Source: Synergistaceae bacterium | Lineage (GTDB): Bacteria; Synergistota; Synergistia; Synergistales; Aminobacteriaceae | NCBI GenBank assembly: GCA_018436595.1 | Contig: JAHDLC010000002.1 | Span: 1-64,000, forward strand | DNA: 64,000 nucleotides | Direction: 5' to 3' | In this document: positions 9,205-16,982 of the stretch, piece by piece | How positions within the stretch are numbered: position 1 is the stretch's first letter | How the letters are laid out: each line of letters begins with the position of its first letter | Notes under the pieces: model-generated | What the model saw: only the letters and a program-made list of their open reading frames with translations | What the model was told of the DNA's origin: nothing | The model's database searches: none | Made by a program: the position numbers and the translations under genes

Positions 9205-10399
9205 CGTCACTCCTCTTTCCCGGACCCTCCAGGAGGACGAGGACCTCCACGCCGGCGGTCCGGGGGAAAAAGTCGAAGAGAAGAAGGCGCCGTACCCGAA
9301 AACCGCCTTCTTCGAGGAGCGAGAGGTCCCGGGAGAGGGTTCCCGGACTGCAGGACAGATAGGCGAGCCTCGCGGGGCGGCTCCGCCCCGCGAGGGATTC
9401 CGCCACGGCGGGCTCGAGTCCTGTCCGGGGCGGGTTGGCATACACGAGCCGATCTTCCGGCCGGAACCGGCACAAAAACGCCTCCGCCTGGGGAAGGCGG
9501 TCCGCGCAGGTCCCCCTCAAAACCTCCGCTCCCGGAACGTTCAGCCGGGCACACGCCACCGATTCCCCTCCCGCCTCCACCCCAAGGACCGCAGCTCCTG
9601 AAGGCCGCCACAAAGCCATGCTCGCCCCGGTGCCGCAGTACAGGTCGAGGACTGCCTTTTCCGGGCTGGGACGGAGAAACTCCCGGGCTTCGGCGAGGGA
9701 GCGGTCATGGAGGCCCCCCAGAAGCTGGGAGAAGGACCCGGGTCCGTAGAGCAGCCCCCTGGAATCCCGCGAGCGGGGGATACCCCAGGCAAGCCTCCAT
9801 CCTCCCTTTGCGAAGAGGCGCACCCCCGCAGCCGGGTGCAGATGAATCCACAGGCCCTCGAGGCCGGCCCTTTCCAGCATGGAAGCAAGGGGAACCCCTC
9901 CGGCGGAGGAGGCGAGCCATCCGTCGCCGGGGTCCGCCTTCGACTTGAAGACGAGGGTGCACTGGGCGCCGGAGACGGCCACAAAAGCCAGGGGGAAGGC
10001 CCCCGGAGGATCGTCGGGGGGAAGCCCGGACGCAAGGGCCTTGAGAATCTCCCTGACCCTCGGTGTGTGGACAGGACAGTCCAGCAGGGAGACGAAGGGG
10101 CGGGGCCGCTGGAAGCGCAGCGGGTAGGGCACTCCCTGCCGCACGCCCTCCATGCCGAAGAGCCATCCTTCCCGACCGTCCCACCGGGCAGAAAGGGCGG
10201 TCCTGTCCCGGTAGCCCAGGCGGTTATCCGCAGAAACGGAAAGGACGTCTTCAATACGGCCCTTCCAGGGTGCCAGGGCCCTCTCTGCCCGGGCCCTCTT
10301 CCGTGCCAGCGACTCACTGAGGGAATAGGGCCCTTCGGGGCAGGCGCCGCAGGCAGGGGCGCACCCCGGAGGCAGGGTGACATGGTCTTCCCGGTTCAT
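9191..10399 (-). CDS. RNA m5U methyltransferase, TrmA/RlmD (RumA) family
   Basis: SAM-dependent methyltransferase of 402 residues, predicted to make 5-methyluridine in rRNA or tRNA. The C-terminal Rossmann domain has LDLYCGTGA (SAM loop), YANPPRTGL (motif IV) and YLSCSPGTLSRDL with the catalytic Cys at about 350. Cys13, Cys17 and Cys20 plus Cys108 could bind a 4Fe-4S cluster as in RlmD, although the first spacing is x3 rather than x5. No N-terminal TRAM domain is present. The start at 10399 follows AGGAAGGA; a longer frame to 10432 has weaker support. Convergent with the symporter. Confidence 0.87.
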   Translation of the reverse strand: MNREDHVTLPPGCAPACGACPEGPYSLSESLARKRARAERALAPWKGRIEDVLSVSADNRLGYRDRTALSARWDGREGWLFGMEGVRQGVPYPLRFQRPRPFVSLLDCPVHTPRVREILKALASGLPPDDPPGAFPLAFVAVSGAQCTLVFKSKADPGDGWLASSAGGVPLASMLERAGLEGLWIHLHPAAGVRLFAKGGWRLAWGIPRSRDSRGLLYGPGSFSQLLGGLHDRSLAEAREFLRPSPEKAVLDLYCGTGASMALWRPSGAAVLGVEAGGESVACARLNVPGAEVLRGTCADRLPQAEAFLCRFRPEDRLVYANPPRTGLEPAVAESLAGRSRPARLAYLSCSPGTLSRDLSLLEEGGFRVRRLLLFDFFPRTAGVEVLVLLEGPGKRSDVISG

Positions 10400-10471
10400 G
10401 GAGCATCCTTCCTTTCCCGGACCGTTTCCCAAAAGAGTACCTCAGAAAAGGCCCTGCGGCAAAGGGGGCCC

Positions 10472-10500
10472 TTGCCCCCGCATTGCATTAAAGCTATAAT
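10472..10500 (+). promoter_or_regulatory. Promoter for the flavodiiron protein
   Basis: TTGCCC at 10472-10477 and a perfect TATAAT at 10495-10500, 17 bp apart, lie 84 bp upstream of the start codon in the divergent intergenic region. Confidence 0.65.
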
Positions 10501-10584
10501 TTCTTCTGGAATATTCGATACCGGCCCCGCGTATTCTTTTCGGCGGGATGCCGCTGTATCAGCCTGAAAGGAGCGATGGCAGCT

Positions 10585-11754
10585 ATGAAGAAAAGACTCA
10601 TCCGCGACGGTGTGTTCCTCATGGGAGCCGTAGACTGGAACCGCCGCCTTTTCGACTCTCTCATCCCTCTCCCCGAGGGAACGAGCTACAACGCCTACCT
10701 TGTGGAAGGATCGGAGAAGACAGCCCTCATCGACACCGCCGATCCTGAACTGGAGCACGTTCTGCTGGCCCAGCTGGAGGACGTGAAGAAGATCGACTAC
10801 ATTATCTCCCTCCACACCGAGCAGGACCACTCGGGAGCGATTCCCACCCTTCTGGACATGTACCCTGAGGCACGGGTGGTCTGCTCCCCGAAGGCCAAGG
10901 AGCTGCTCCAGGACCACCTCCATATCGACGAAGGCGTCATCGACGCCATGGGGGACGGCCAGAGCCTCTCTCTGGGGGACCGGACCTTCACGTTTATCCA
11001 TACCCCCTGGGTCCACTGGCCGGAGACCATGTGCGCTTACCTCCGGGAGGAAAAGATCCTGTTCTCCTGCGACTTCTTCGGCTCCCACCTGGCCACCTCG
11101 GACACCTTCGCCGGGGAGAGTCCGGCCATCTACGAGGGTGCCAAGCGCTACTTCGCCGAGATCATGATGCCCTTCCGGTCCATCATACGGAACAACATGA
11201 AGAAGCTCGAGGGCTACGAGTTCGACATGATCGCCCCGAGCCACGGGCCCGTCTACGACAAGCCCGAATTCATCCTGGACGCTTACCGTGACTGGATCTC
11301 CGACAGGGTATCCAATTTCGTGGCCATCCCCTACATCTCCATGCACGGAAGCACGGAGATCATGGTGAATCACCTGCTTGACGCCCTGGTGGAGCGGGGA
11401 GTGAAAGTCAAAAAGTACGAGCTTACCGTGACTGACATCGGCAATCTGGCCATCGACCTGGTGGATGCCGCCACCATCGTCATCGGCACCCCCACGGTCC
11501 ACTTCGGCCCCCATCCGGCGGTCTACTCGGCGGCGCACCTGGCGAACGCCCTCCGGCCGAAGCTGAAGTACGCCGCCATCATCGGCTCCTACGGATGGGG
11601 CACCAAGGCCGTGGAGCAGATCTCCGGCCTGATCCCCAACCTGAAGGCGGAAGTGCTGGGAACGGTCATGTGCAAGGGCAAGCCCCGGGCGGAGGATCTC
11701 GCTGCCCTGGATGCGCTGGCAGACGCCATAGCCGAGAAGCACAGGGCACTTTAG
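10585..11754 (+). CDS. FprA-type flavodiiron protein (A-type flavoprotein)
   Basis: Cytosolic O2- or NO-reducing flavoprotein of anaerobes, 389 residues. The N-terminal metallo-beta-lactamase domain carries the di-iron set: HTEQDH (H77, E79, D81, H82), then WVHWPETM, CDFFGSH and APSHGP. The C-terminal flavodoxin domain (from about residue 247) binds FMN; its phosphate loop is SMHGSTE and later loops are GTPTVHFG and SYGWGTKA. No rubredoxin or reductase domain is fused, so this is class A. I chose ATG 10585 because the GGAG element is only about 2 bp from ATG 10576. It has its own promoter and a strong terminator and is likely monocistronic. Confidence 0.93.
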   Translation: MKKRLIRDGVFLMGAVDWNRRLFDSLIPLPEGTSYNAYLVEGSEKTALIDTADPELEHVLLAQLEDVKKIDYIISLHTEQDHSGAIPTLLDMYPEARVVCSPKAKELLQDHLHIDEGVIDAMGDGQSLSLGDRTFTFIHTPWVHWPETMCAYLREEKILFSCDFFGSHLATSDTFAGESPAIYEGAKRYFAEIMMPFRSIIRNNMKKLEGYEFDMIAPSHGPVYDKPEFILDAYRDWISDRVSNFVAIPYISMHGSTEIMVNHLLDALVERGVKVKKYELTVTDIGNLAIDLVDAATIVIGTPTVHFGPHPAVYSAAHLANALRPKLKYAAIIGSYGWGTKAVEQISGLIPNLKAEVLGTVMCKGKPRAEDLAALDALADAIAEKHRAL

Positions 11755-11763
11755 GGCACTGAG

Positions 11764-11801
11764 GAGGGGGGAGGACGTCCGGTCCTTCCCCCTCTTTTTT
11801 T
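11764..11801 (+). terminator. Strong intrinsic terminator between fprA and the nitrilase gene
   Basis: A 13 bp stem, 11764-11776 with 11782-11794 (one G-U pair), has a 5-base loop and is followed by seven T. It ends only 18 bp before the nitrilase start. Confidence 0.85.
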
Positions 11802-11819
11802 CGAGGGGAGGCGGAAAAG

Positions 11820-12797
11820 GTGGGACTGGGAAGAGGCGTCGTACGGGCGGCCGTGGTGCAGGCCGCACCGGCGATCATGGACAGGCGGGGAACTCTGGAA
11901 CGGATCCGGAAGCTCACGGAGGACGCGGCCGGGCGGGGGGCGAGGATCATTCTCTTCCCCGAGGCGTTTATCCCCTGCTACCCGAGAGGGCTCTCCTTCG
12001 GCTCGGTGGTGGGAAACCGCTCCATGGGCGGACGGAAGGACTGGGCCCGGTATTACGATAACTCCATCGACGTACCCGGCCCTGAGACCGAAGAGCTCGG
12101 GAAACTGGCGGCGGAGCACGGGGCCTATCTTTCCATCGGCGTGATGGAGCGTGAGGGTGGGACCATCTTCTGCACCCTGCTGTATTTCGGCCCCGATGGC
12201 TCCCTCCTGGCGAAGCACCGGAAACTGAAACCCACGGGGAGCGAGCGGCTCATCTGGGGAGAGGGCGACGGCAGCACCCTCGCCGCGGTGAACACCCCCT
12301 ACGGGGTCATGAGCGGCCTCATCTGCTGGGAAAATTACATGCCCCTCGCCCGGGCAGCCATTTACGGCCGGAACCCATCCATATACCTCGCCCCGACTGC
12401 CGACCAGCGGGAGGGGTGGCAGTGCTCCATGCGCCACATCGCCCTCGAGGGGCGGTGCTTTGTGCTGTCCTGCAACCAGTTCGTCACGAAGGACATGTAT
12501 CCCCGGGATCTCCAGTGCTTCCAGGATCTTGAATCCCAGCCGGATATCCTGTGCCGGGGGGGCAGCGCCATCATCGACCCCCTCGGGAACTACCTCGCAG
12601 GGCCGTCATGGGACCGGGAGGAGATCCTCTGCGCCGACCTCGACCTCGCCGCGGTGGTGGAAGCCCGCTACGATTTCGACGTCATGGGGCACTATGCCCG
12701 CCCCGACGTGTTCACTCTCCTGGTAAACGGAGAGCCCCTGCGGGGAATCGACTATTCCGGGGATCCCTTTCTGCCGGGGGAGGCTGTGCCCGAATGA
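11820..12797 (+). CDS. Nitrilase-family carbon-nitrogen hydrolase
   Basis: 325-residue hydrolase with the full catalytic triad: Glu48 in LFPEAF, Lys135 in KHRKLKPT and Cys169 in LICWENYMP. The KHRKLKPT and CWENYMP forms are typical of true nitrilases (nitrile to carboxylate plus ammonia) rather than amidases, but substrate remains inferred. The start is GTG, preceded by GGGGAGG. The stop overlaps the following PLP-enzyme start (ATGA), so the two are co-translated and probably metabolically linked. The strong terminator just upstream leaves almost no room for a promoter of its own. Expression may depend on read-through or on a promoter inside fprA. Confidence 0.9.
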   Translation: MGLGRGVVRAAVVQAAPAIMDRRGTLERIRKLTEDAAGRGARIILFPEAFIPCYPRGLSFGSVVGNRSMGGRKDWARYYDNSIDVPGPETEELGKLAAEHGAYLSIGVMEREGGTIFCTLLYFGPDGSLLAKHRKLKPTGSERLIWGEGDGSTLAAVNTPYGVMSGLICWENYMPLARAAIYGRNPSIYLAPTADQREGWQCSMRHIALEGRCFVLSCNQFVTKDMYPRDLQCFQDLESQPDILCRGGSAIIDPLGNYLAGPSWDREEILCADLDLAAVVEARYDFDVMGHYARPDVFTLLVNGEPLRGIDYSGDPFLPGEAVPE

Positions 12798-14257
12798 GCG
12801 GGACGTCTTCCTCCGGAAAGAACACGCCCCGGAAAGGCCTGCCGGGGATGCCTTTCTGCGAAAGTTCGCTGCTGCGGGAAACGGCGGAAAGGGCCGTCCG
12901 CTGGCTTGAAGACCTTCCGTCCAGGAGGGTCGGGGCATGGGCTTCCGCGGAGGACATCAGGAAGGCCCTCGGAGGAACGCTGAACGAAGAGGGAATGGAC
13001 CCTTCGGACGTGGTGGCCGCCTTTTCGGAAGGCGCCGCCCCCGGCCTCACCGGTTCGCCGGGGCCGCGGTATTTCGGCTTCGTCACCGGGGGAGCCCTCC
13101 CGGCGAGCCTCGCCGCCGACTGGCTTGCCTCCGCCTGGGACCAGAACGCCGTCCTTGCCGTCTCCTCTCCCGCTGCAGGTGCGGCTGAGGAGATCGTCTC
13201 GGAATGGATCCTCGACCTCCTCGGCCTGCCTCCGGAATCCTCGGCGGGCTTCGTCACGGGATGCCAGATGGCCAACTTCACCTGCCTGGCCGCCGCGCGG
13301 CACGAGATCCTCAGGCGCTCCGGCCACGACGTGGAGAAGGACGGCCTCCAGGGAGCTCCCCGGGTCACCGTCATCGCCGGCGAAGAGGCCCATGCGACCC
13401 TCCTGGTGGCCCTGAGAATGCTCGGATTCGGCACGGGAAACGTGATCTCCGTCCCCGCCGACGGGCAGGGCAGGATGATCCCGGAAAAGGCGGAAGACGC
13501 CCTGAGGGCAGCCTCCGGCCCGGTGATTCTCTGCCTTCAGTCCGGCAACGTGAACACCGGCGCCTTCGATCCCTGCGACAGGATCATCCCGGCCGCCCGG
13601 GAGAAGGGGGCATGGGTTCATGTGGACGGGGCCTTCGGCCTCTGGGGAAGGATGCTGCCGTCCCTGCGCAATCATACGGCCGGAATGGAACTCGCCGATT
13701 CCTGGGCCACGGACGCCCACAAGTGGCTGAACGTGCCCTACGACTCGGGGATCGCGGTGGTGAGACACAGTGCCGCCCACAGGGCTTCCATGGCGCTGAA
13801 CGCCCCGTACTATATCGCCGGGGAGGGAGAGGTGCGGGATCCCTCCCAGTGGGTCCCCGAATCCTCCCGGAGGGCCCGGGGCTTCCCCCTGTACTGCGGC
13901 CTGAAGAGCCTGGGCAGGAAGGGCGTCCTGGAGATGGTTGAGCGGAACTGCCGGCAGGCACGGCTCATGGCATTGCTCCTGTCGGAGGACCCCATGGTCA
14001 GCATTCTCAACGACGTGGTGCTGAACCAGGTCCTCGTCAGGTTTTCCTGCCCCGGATCCGACAGTGATGCCTTCACCCGCACGGTCACGGCGCAGGTCCA
14101 GGAAGAGGGCACCTGCTGGGCCGGGGGAAGCGTCTGGAAGGGCATGGCCGCCATGCGCATCTCTGTGTCGAACTGGTCCACGTCCGACGACGACATTTTC
14201 CGGTCCGCCGAGGCCATACGGTCCGTCCTCGGAAAGGCCGCCCGAAGCGGGAGATAA
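12794..14257 (+). CDS. PLP-dependent decarboxylase-fold enzyme (group II)
   Basis: 487-residue pyridoxal-phosphate enzyme of the aromatic-L-amino-acid / glutamate decarboxylase superfamily. The cofactor lysine is K310 in DAHKWLN, preceded by the HVDGAFG strand whose Asp contacts the pyridine ring; TGCQMANFT (phosphate loop) and the early PRYFGFVTGG segment are also typical. Some members act as aldolases or transaminases, so the reaction is not fixed by sequence. The start overlaps the nitrilase stop. Decarboxylation of an aromatic amino acid next to a nitrilase, and just before trp genes, would suit aromatic or indole-type metabolism, but that is inference. Confidence 0.87.
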   Translation: MSGTSSSGKNTPRKGLPGMPFCESSLLRETAERAVRWLEDLPSRRVGAWASAEDIRKALGGTLNEEGMDPSDVVAAFSEGAAPGLTGSPGPRYFGFVTGGALPASLAADWLASAWDQNAVLAVSSPAAGAAEEIVSEWILDLLGLPPESSAGFVTGCQMANFTCLAAARHEILRRSGHDVEKDGLQGAPRVTVIAGEEAHATLLVALRMLGFGTGNVISVPADGQGRMIPEKAEDALRAASGPVILCLQSGNVNTGAFDPCDRIIPAAREKGAWVHVDGAFGLWGRMLPSLRNHTAGMELADSWATDAHKWLNVPYDSGIAVVRHSAAHRASMALNAPYYIAGEGEVRDPSQWVPESSRRARGFPLYCGLKSLGRKGVLEMVERNCRQARLMALLLSEDPMVSILNDVVLNQVLVRFSCPGSDSDAFTRTVTAQVQEEGTCWAGGSVWKGMAAMRISVSNWSTSDDDIFRSAEAIRSVLGKAARSGR

Positions 14258-14267
14258 AAATTTCCTG

Positions 14268-14297
14268 TTGACAGACCGGCCGGGACCGTGGTATCTT
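14268..14297 (+). promoter_or_regulatory. trp operon promoter
   Basis: A perfect TTGACA (14268-14273) and TATCTT (14292-14297) are separated by 18 bp. Transcription would start about 25 bp before the leader-peptide ATG. No separate repressor dyad is obvious. Confidence 0.8.
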
Positions 14298-14328
14298 CTC
14301 CCCAATTCGTTTCCGGGAGGCAGTTGTC

Positions 14329-14376
14329 ATGATACGGAACACACTCAGCCAAAACTGGTGGTGGCGGGCCAAATAG
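14329..14376 (+). CDS. trpL: trp leader peptide (15 aa, three tandem Trp codons)
   Basis: A short reading frame, MIRNTLSQNWWWRAK and stop, is preceded by CGGGAGG. Three consecutive TGG codons (14356-14364) lie 12 codons before... the hairpin-forming segment begins within them, so a ribosome short of Trp-tRNA would stall there. Known trp leader peptides have 14-20 codons with tandem Trp, so length and content fit. It lies between the promoter and trpD, and its stop codon lies in the loop/arm of the first hairpin. Confidence 0.9.
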   Translation: MIRNTLSQNWWWRAK

Positions 14377-14477
14377 CCTGCCGCCGGTGACCATAAAGCT
14401 CGCGAACCAATAAAAAGCGCGCACTTTACGGCCGTGGAGGCAGGTCCCACAAGGGATCTTCTTTCACGGCCCTTTTT
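14360..14477 (+). promoter_or_regulatory. trp attenuator: pause hairpin, antiterminator and first terminator
   Basis: Mutually exclusive pairings can be drawn by eye. Arm 1 (14360-14369, covering the Trp codons) pairs with arm 2 (14376-14385) over 10 bp with a 6-base loop. Arm 2 also pairs with arm 3 (14436-14445), nine pairs around one mismatch, extended by an inner helix between about 14391-14407 and 14418-14431. Arm 3 overlaps the left side of a terminator, GGCCGTG (14430-14436) with CACGGCC (14465-14471), which is followed by CTTTTT. Ribosome stalling at Trp codons would free arm 2 and block the terminator. No folding energies were computed. Confidence 0.75.
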
Positions 14478-14485
14478 GTACCCCA

Positions 14486-14531
14486 GGCGGGGGAGAGGAG
14501 CCGGACAGGTTTCTCTCCCCCGCCTTTTTTT
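14486..14531 (+). terminator. Second, very strong terminator hairpin in the trp leader
   Basis: A perfect 12 bp stem, GGCGGGGGAGAG (14486-14497) with CTCTCCCCCGCC (14513-14524), is followed by TTTTTTT and lies 20 bp before the trpD start. It is stronger than the first hairpin. How it is overcome is not clear from the arms described. Confidence 0.8.
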
Positions 14532-14550
14532 ATTCGAAGGAGGGAGCGTC

Positions 14551-15573
14551 ATGTTCGCACAGTATCTTTCACGGGTTATGGAAAAACACCGCCTCGGGAA
14601 CGCTGAAATGGAAGAGGCCATGGAGCTGGTCATGGAGGGAGCCGTTCCCCCCGTCCAGGTGGCGGCTTTCCTGGCCGCCCTCCGGGCCCGGGGCGAGACC
14701 CCGGCCGAGATCGGGGGAGCGGCCCGGGTGCTCCTGCGGAAGGCCAGGACCGTTCCGGTCCGGCCCGGGCTGCTGATGGACAACTGCGGCACCGGGGGAG
14801 ACTGCGCGGGGTCCTTCAACATCTCCACCGCGGCTGCCTTCGTGGCGGCAGGAGGGGGAATTCCCATGGCGAAACACGGCAACCGTTCCGTCTCCAGCAG
14901 GTGCGGCAGCGCCGACGTGGCCGAGGCCCTGAGAGCGGCCCTTCCCTCCTCCCCGGAGCGGGCGGCGGCGTGCCTCGACGCGGCGGGGCTGGTCCTCCTC
15001 TTCGCCCCCCACTTCCACCCCGTGATGGGGAACGTGGCGGAGATCCGGAAAAGCCTCGGCGTGCGGACCCTGTTCAACATCCTCGGCCCCCTGGTCAACC
15101 CCGCACCCCTCACCCACCAGGTCATGGGGGTCTTCGACACAGCCCTCCTTTCCCTGGTCGCCGAGGTTCTCCGGTCCCTGGGGCGGCAGGGCATGGTGAT
15201 CTCCGGCCACGGGGGCTTCGACGAGCTGTCCCTCGGCGGGCCGAACCGGGTGGTCTTCTTCTCCGCCGAAGGCATTCGGGAGGAGTCGGTCTCCCCCGCC
15301 GACGGGGGACTGCCCCTGCGGGGGAACGAAGAACTCGCCGGAGGGTCCGCCCCGGAAAACGCCGCCCTCATCGAGGACGTGCTGGCCGGAAAACGGGGCG
15401 CCCCCAGGGACGCCGTGATCTTCAACGCAGCGGCGGTCTTCCTTGCCGCCGGGCGGGCGAAGAACTGGAAAGAAGGAACCGCCCTCGCGGCGGAGAGCAT
15501 CGATTCGGGCAGGGCGGCATCGGTGCTGGAAAAGGTCAGGGCCTTTGCGGAACCGGTCCGCCGGTCCGCCTGA
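14551..15573 (+). CDS. trpD: Anthranilate phosphoribosyltransferase
   Basis: Transfers phosphoribose from PRPP to anthranilate, the second step of tryptophan synthesis. 340 residues, normal for the family. The PRPP/metal motifs DNCGTGGD (77-84), NIST (90-93) and KHGNRSVSS (108-116) are intact. The start ATG at 14551 follows GAAGGAGGGAG. No glutamine amidotransferase domain is fused. It is the first structural gene after the leader, with trpE and trpG missing upstream. Confidence 0.96.
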   Translation: MFAQYLSRVMEKHRLGNAEMEEAMELVMEGAVPPVQVAAFLAALRARGETPAEIGGAARVLLRKARTVPVRPGLLMDNCGTGGDCAGSFNISTAAAFVAAGGGIPMAKHGNRSVSSRCGSADVAEALRAALPSSPERAAACLDAAGLVLLFAPHFHPVMGNVAEIRKSLGVRTLFNILGPLVNPAPLTHQVMGVFDTALLSLVAEVLRSLGRQGMVISGHGGFDELSLGGPNRVVFFSAEGIREESVSPADGGLPLRGNEELAGGSAPENAALIEDVLAGKRGAPRDAVIFNAAAVFLAAGRAKNWKEGTALAAESIDSGRAASVLEKVRAFAEPVRRSA

Positions 15574-15588
15574 AAGGAGGAGGACCCC

Positions 15589-16350
15589 ATGATTCTGGAC
15601 CGCATACTGAAGCAGAAGCTCGAGGAAACGGCGGAGATGACGAGGCCGTCAAGCCGGATGTCCGACGCCCTCCGGCGCGGCGGACTCTCGGTCATCGGCG
15701 AGATCAAGCGGGCCTCCCCCAGCAGAGGGGTCATCAACGGATCGGTGGATCCCCTGAAGCAGCTCCGGCTCTACGAACAGGGGGGGGCCGACGCCGTCTC
15801 CATCCTCACCGACCACTCCTTCTTCGGGGGCAGCGCCGACGATTTCCGGTCCCTCCGGCCCCGGACGGCCCTTCCTCTCCTCAGGAAGGACTTCATCCTC
15901 ACTGAGGTGCAGGTCTACGAAAGCCTCTTCCTCGGCGCCGACGCCCTGCTGCTCATCGCCGCCGCCCTGGAGAGGAAGCGCTTCAGGGAACTCCTGGCCC
16001 TGGCGTATTCCCTGGGAATGGAGGTCATCGCGGAAGTCCACACCGGCGAAGAACTCCGGTTCGTCCTGGACACGGAAGCGGATATCATTGGCATCAACAA
16101 CAGGAATCTCGACGACTTCACCGTGGACATCCGCACCACGGAGCGCCTCATGGAAATCTGCCGACAGCGGGAGCCGGCCGGGAGCCGGATCATCGTCTCC
16201 GAAAGCGGCGTGCGCACCGAAGCGGACGCCGACTTCCTGGCCGACACCGGGGTGGACGCCGTCCTGGTGGGGGAGGCCCTCATGAGATCGGGTGACCCGT
16301 CCGGGCTCATCCGGGCCTTCCGGAAGAAAAGGAGCGTCCGGGCGGCATGA
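15589..16350 (+). CDS. trpC: Indole-3-glycerol phosphate synthase
   Basis: Ring-closing decarboxylase that makes indole-3-glycerol phosphate. 253-residue TIM barrel with [11 protein letters not shown] (phosphate and catalytic Lys), LLRKDFIL (catalytic Lys), IGINNRNL and SESGV motifs. GAAAGGAGGAGG precedes the ATG, 15 bp after the trpD stop. The 3' end overlaps trpF by 4 bp. Unlike E. coli, it is not fused to trpF. Confidence 0.96.
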   Translation: MILDRILKQKLEETAEMTRPSSRMSDALRRGGLSVIGEIKRASPSRGVINGSVDPLKQLRLYEQGGADAVSILTDHSFFGGSADDFRSLRPRTALPLLRKDFILTEVQVYESLFLGADALLLIAAALERKRFRELLALAYSLGMEVIAEVHTGEELRFVLDTEADIIGINNRNLDDFTVDIRTTERLMEICRQREPAGSRIIVSESGVRTEADADFLADTGVDAVLVGEALMRSGDPSGLIRAFRKKRSVRAA

Positions 16351-16982
16351 CCTACGTGAAGATCTGCGGCATGACACGGAGAGAGGACGTGGAGAGGGCC
16401 GTCGAACTCGGCGTCTCGGCCCTGGGCTTCATCCTCGTTCCGGGGAGCCCCCGGCGGCTCTCCCTCGAGACGGCCGCGGAGCTGGCGTCGGCGGTGCCTC
16501 CGCCGGTCTTCCGGGTGGCCGTCATGATGGACCCCGGGCCCGGCGAGCTGCTCGAGGTGGAGCGCTGCGGCGCCTTCGACACCATCCAGTTCCACGGCTC
16601 CGAAGACCCTTCGCTGCTCTCGGGGAGATCCCTTGGGACCATCAAGGCCTTTTCCGTGGAGACCGGAAAAGACCTGGAGAAAACCGGCAGGTACTGCCAT
16701 GCAGGCCTCTTCCTGCTGGACAGCAGGAAGAAAAACCTCGCCGCCGGAAAGCCCTTCGACCACTCCCTCCTGGCGGGGAAAATTCTTGCCAGGCCCTTTC
16801 TCCTCGCAGGAGGCCTCGGCCCGGAGAACCTCGCCCCCGCCCTCTCGACCGTCCGGCCCTTCGGCGTGGACCTGAACAGCGGGGTGGAGTCCGCCCCGGG
16901 AGTGAAAGACCGGGAAAAAATGGCCGCCGCACTGGCCGCCGTGAAGCAGTTCGACCGTTCCGAAAGGAGAGATCACCAGTGA
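16347..16982 (+). CDS. trpF: Phosphoribosylanthranilate isomerase
   Basis: 211-residue TIM barrel carrying out the Amadori rearrangement of phosphoribosylanthranilate. It begins with [11 protein letters not shown] (catalytic Cys) and has [17 protein letters not shown] and [17 protein letters not shown]. The segment following [10 protein letters not shown] supplies the phosphate site. It overlaps trpC (ATGA) and the next trpB (GTGA). Confidence 0.95.
   Translation: MTYVKICGMTRREDVERAVELGVSALGFILVPGSPRRLSLETAAELASAVPPPVFRVAVMMDPGPGELLEVERCGAFDTIQFHGSEDPSLLSGRSLGTIKAFSVETGKDLEKTGRYCHAGLFLLDSRKKNLAAGKPFDHSLLAGKILARPFLLAGGLGPENLAPALSTVRPFGVDLNSGVESAPGVKDREKMAAALAAVKQFDRSERRDHQ

Noticed and set aside
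7587-9362. 591-codon plus-strand frame overlapping the symporter
   Set aside because: It is out of frame with the symporter and highly His/Arg/Gly/Pro-rich. The symporter frame has proper membrane helices.
14377-14531. T-box riboswitch in the trp leader
   Set aside because: The conserved T-box sequence (AGGGTGGNACCGCG type) is not present, while a Trp-rich leader peptide is.
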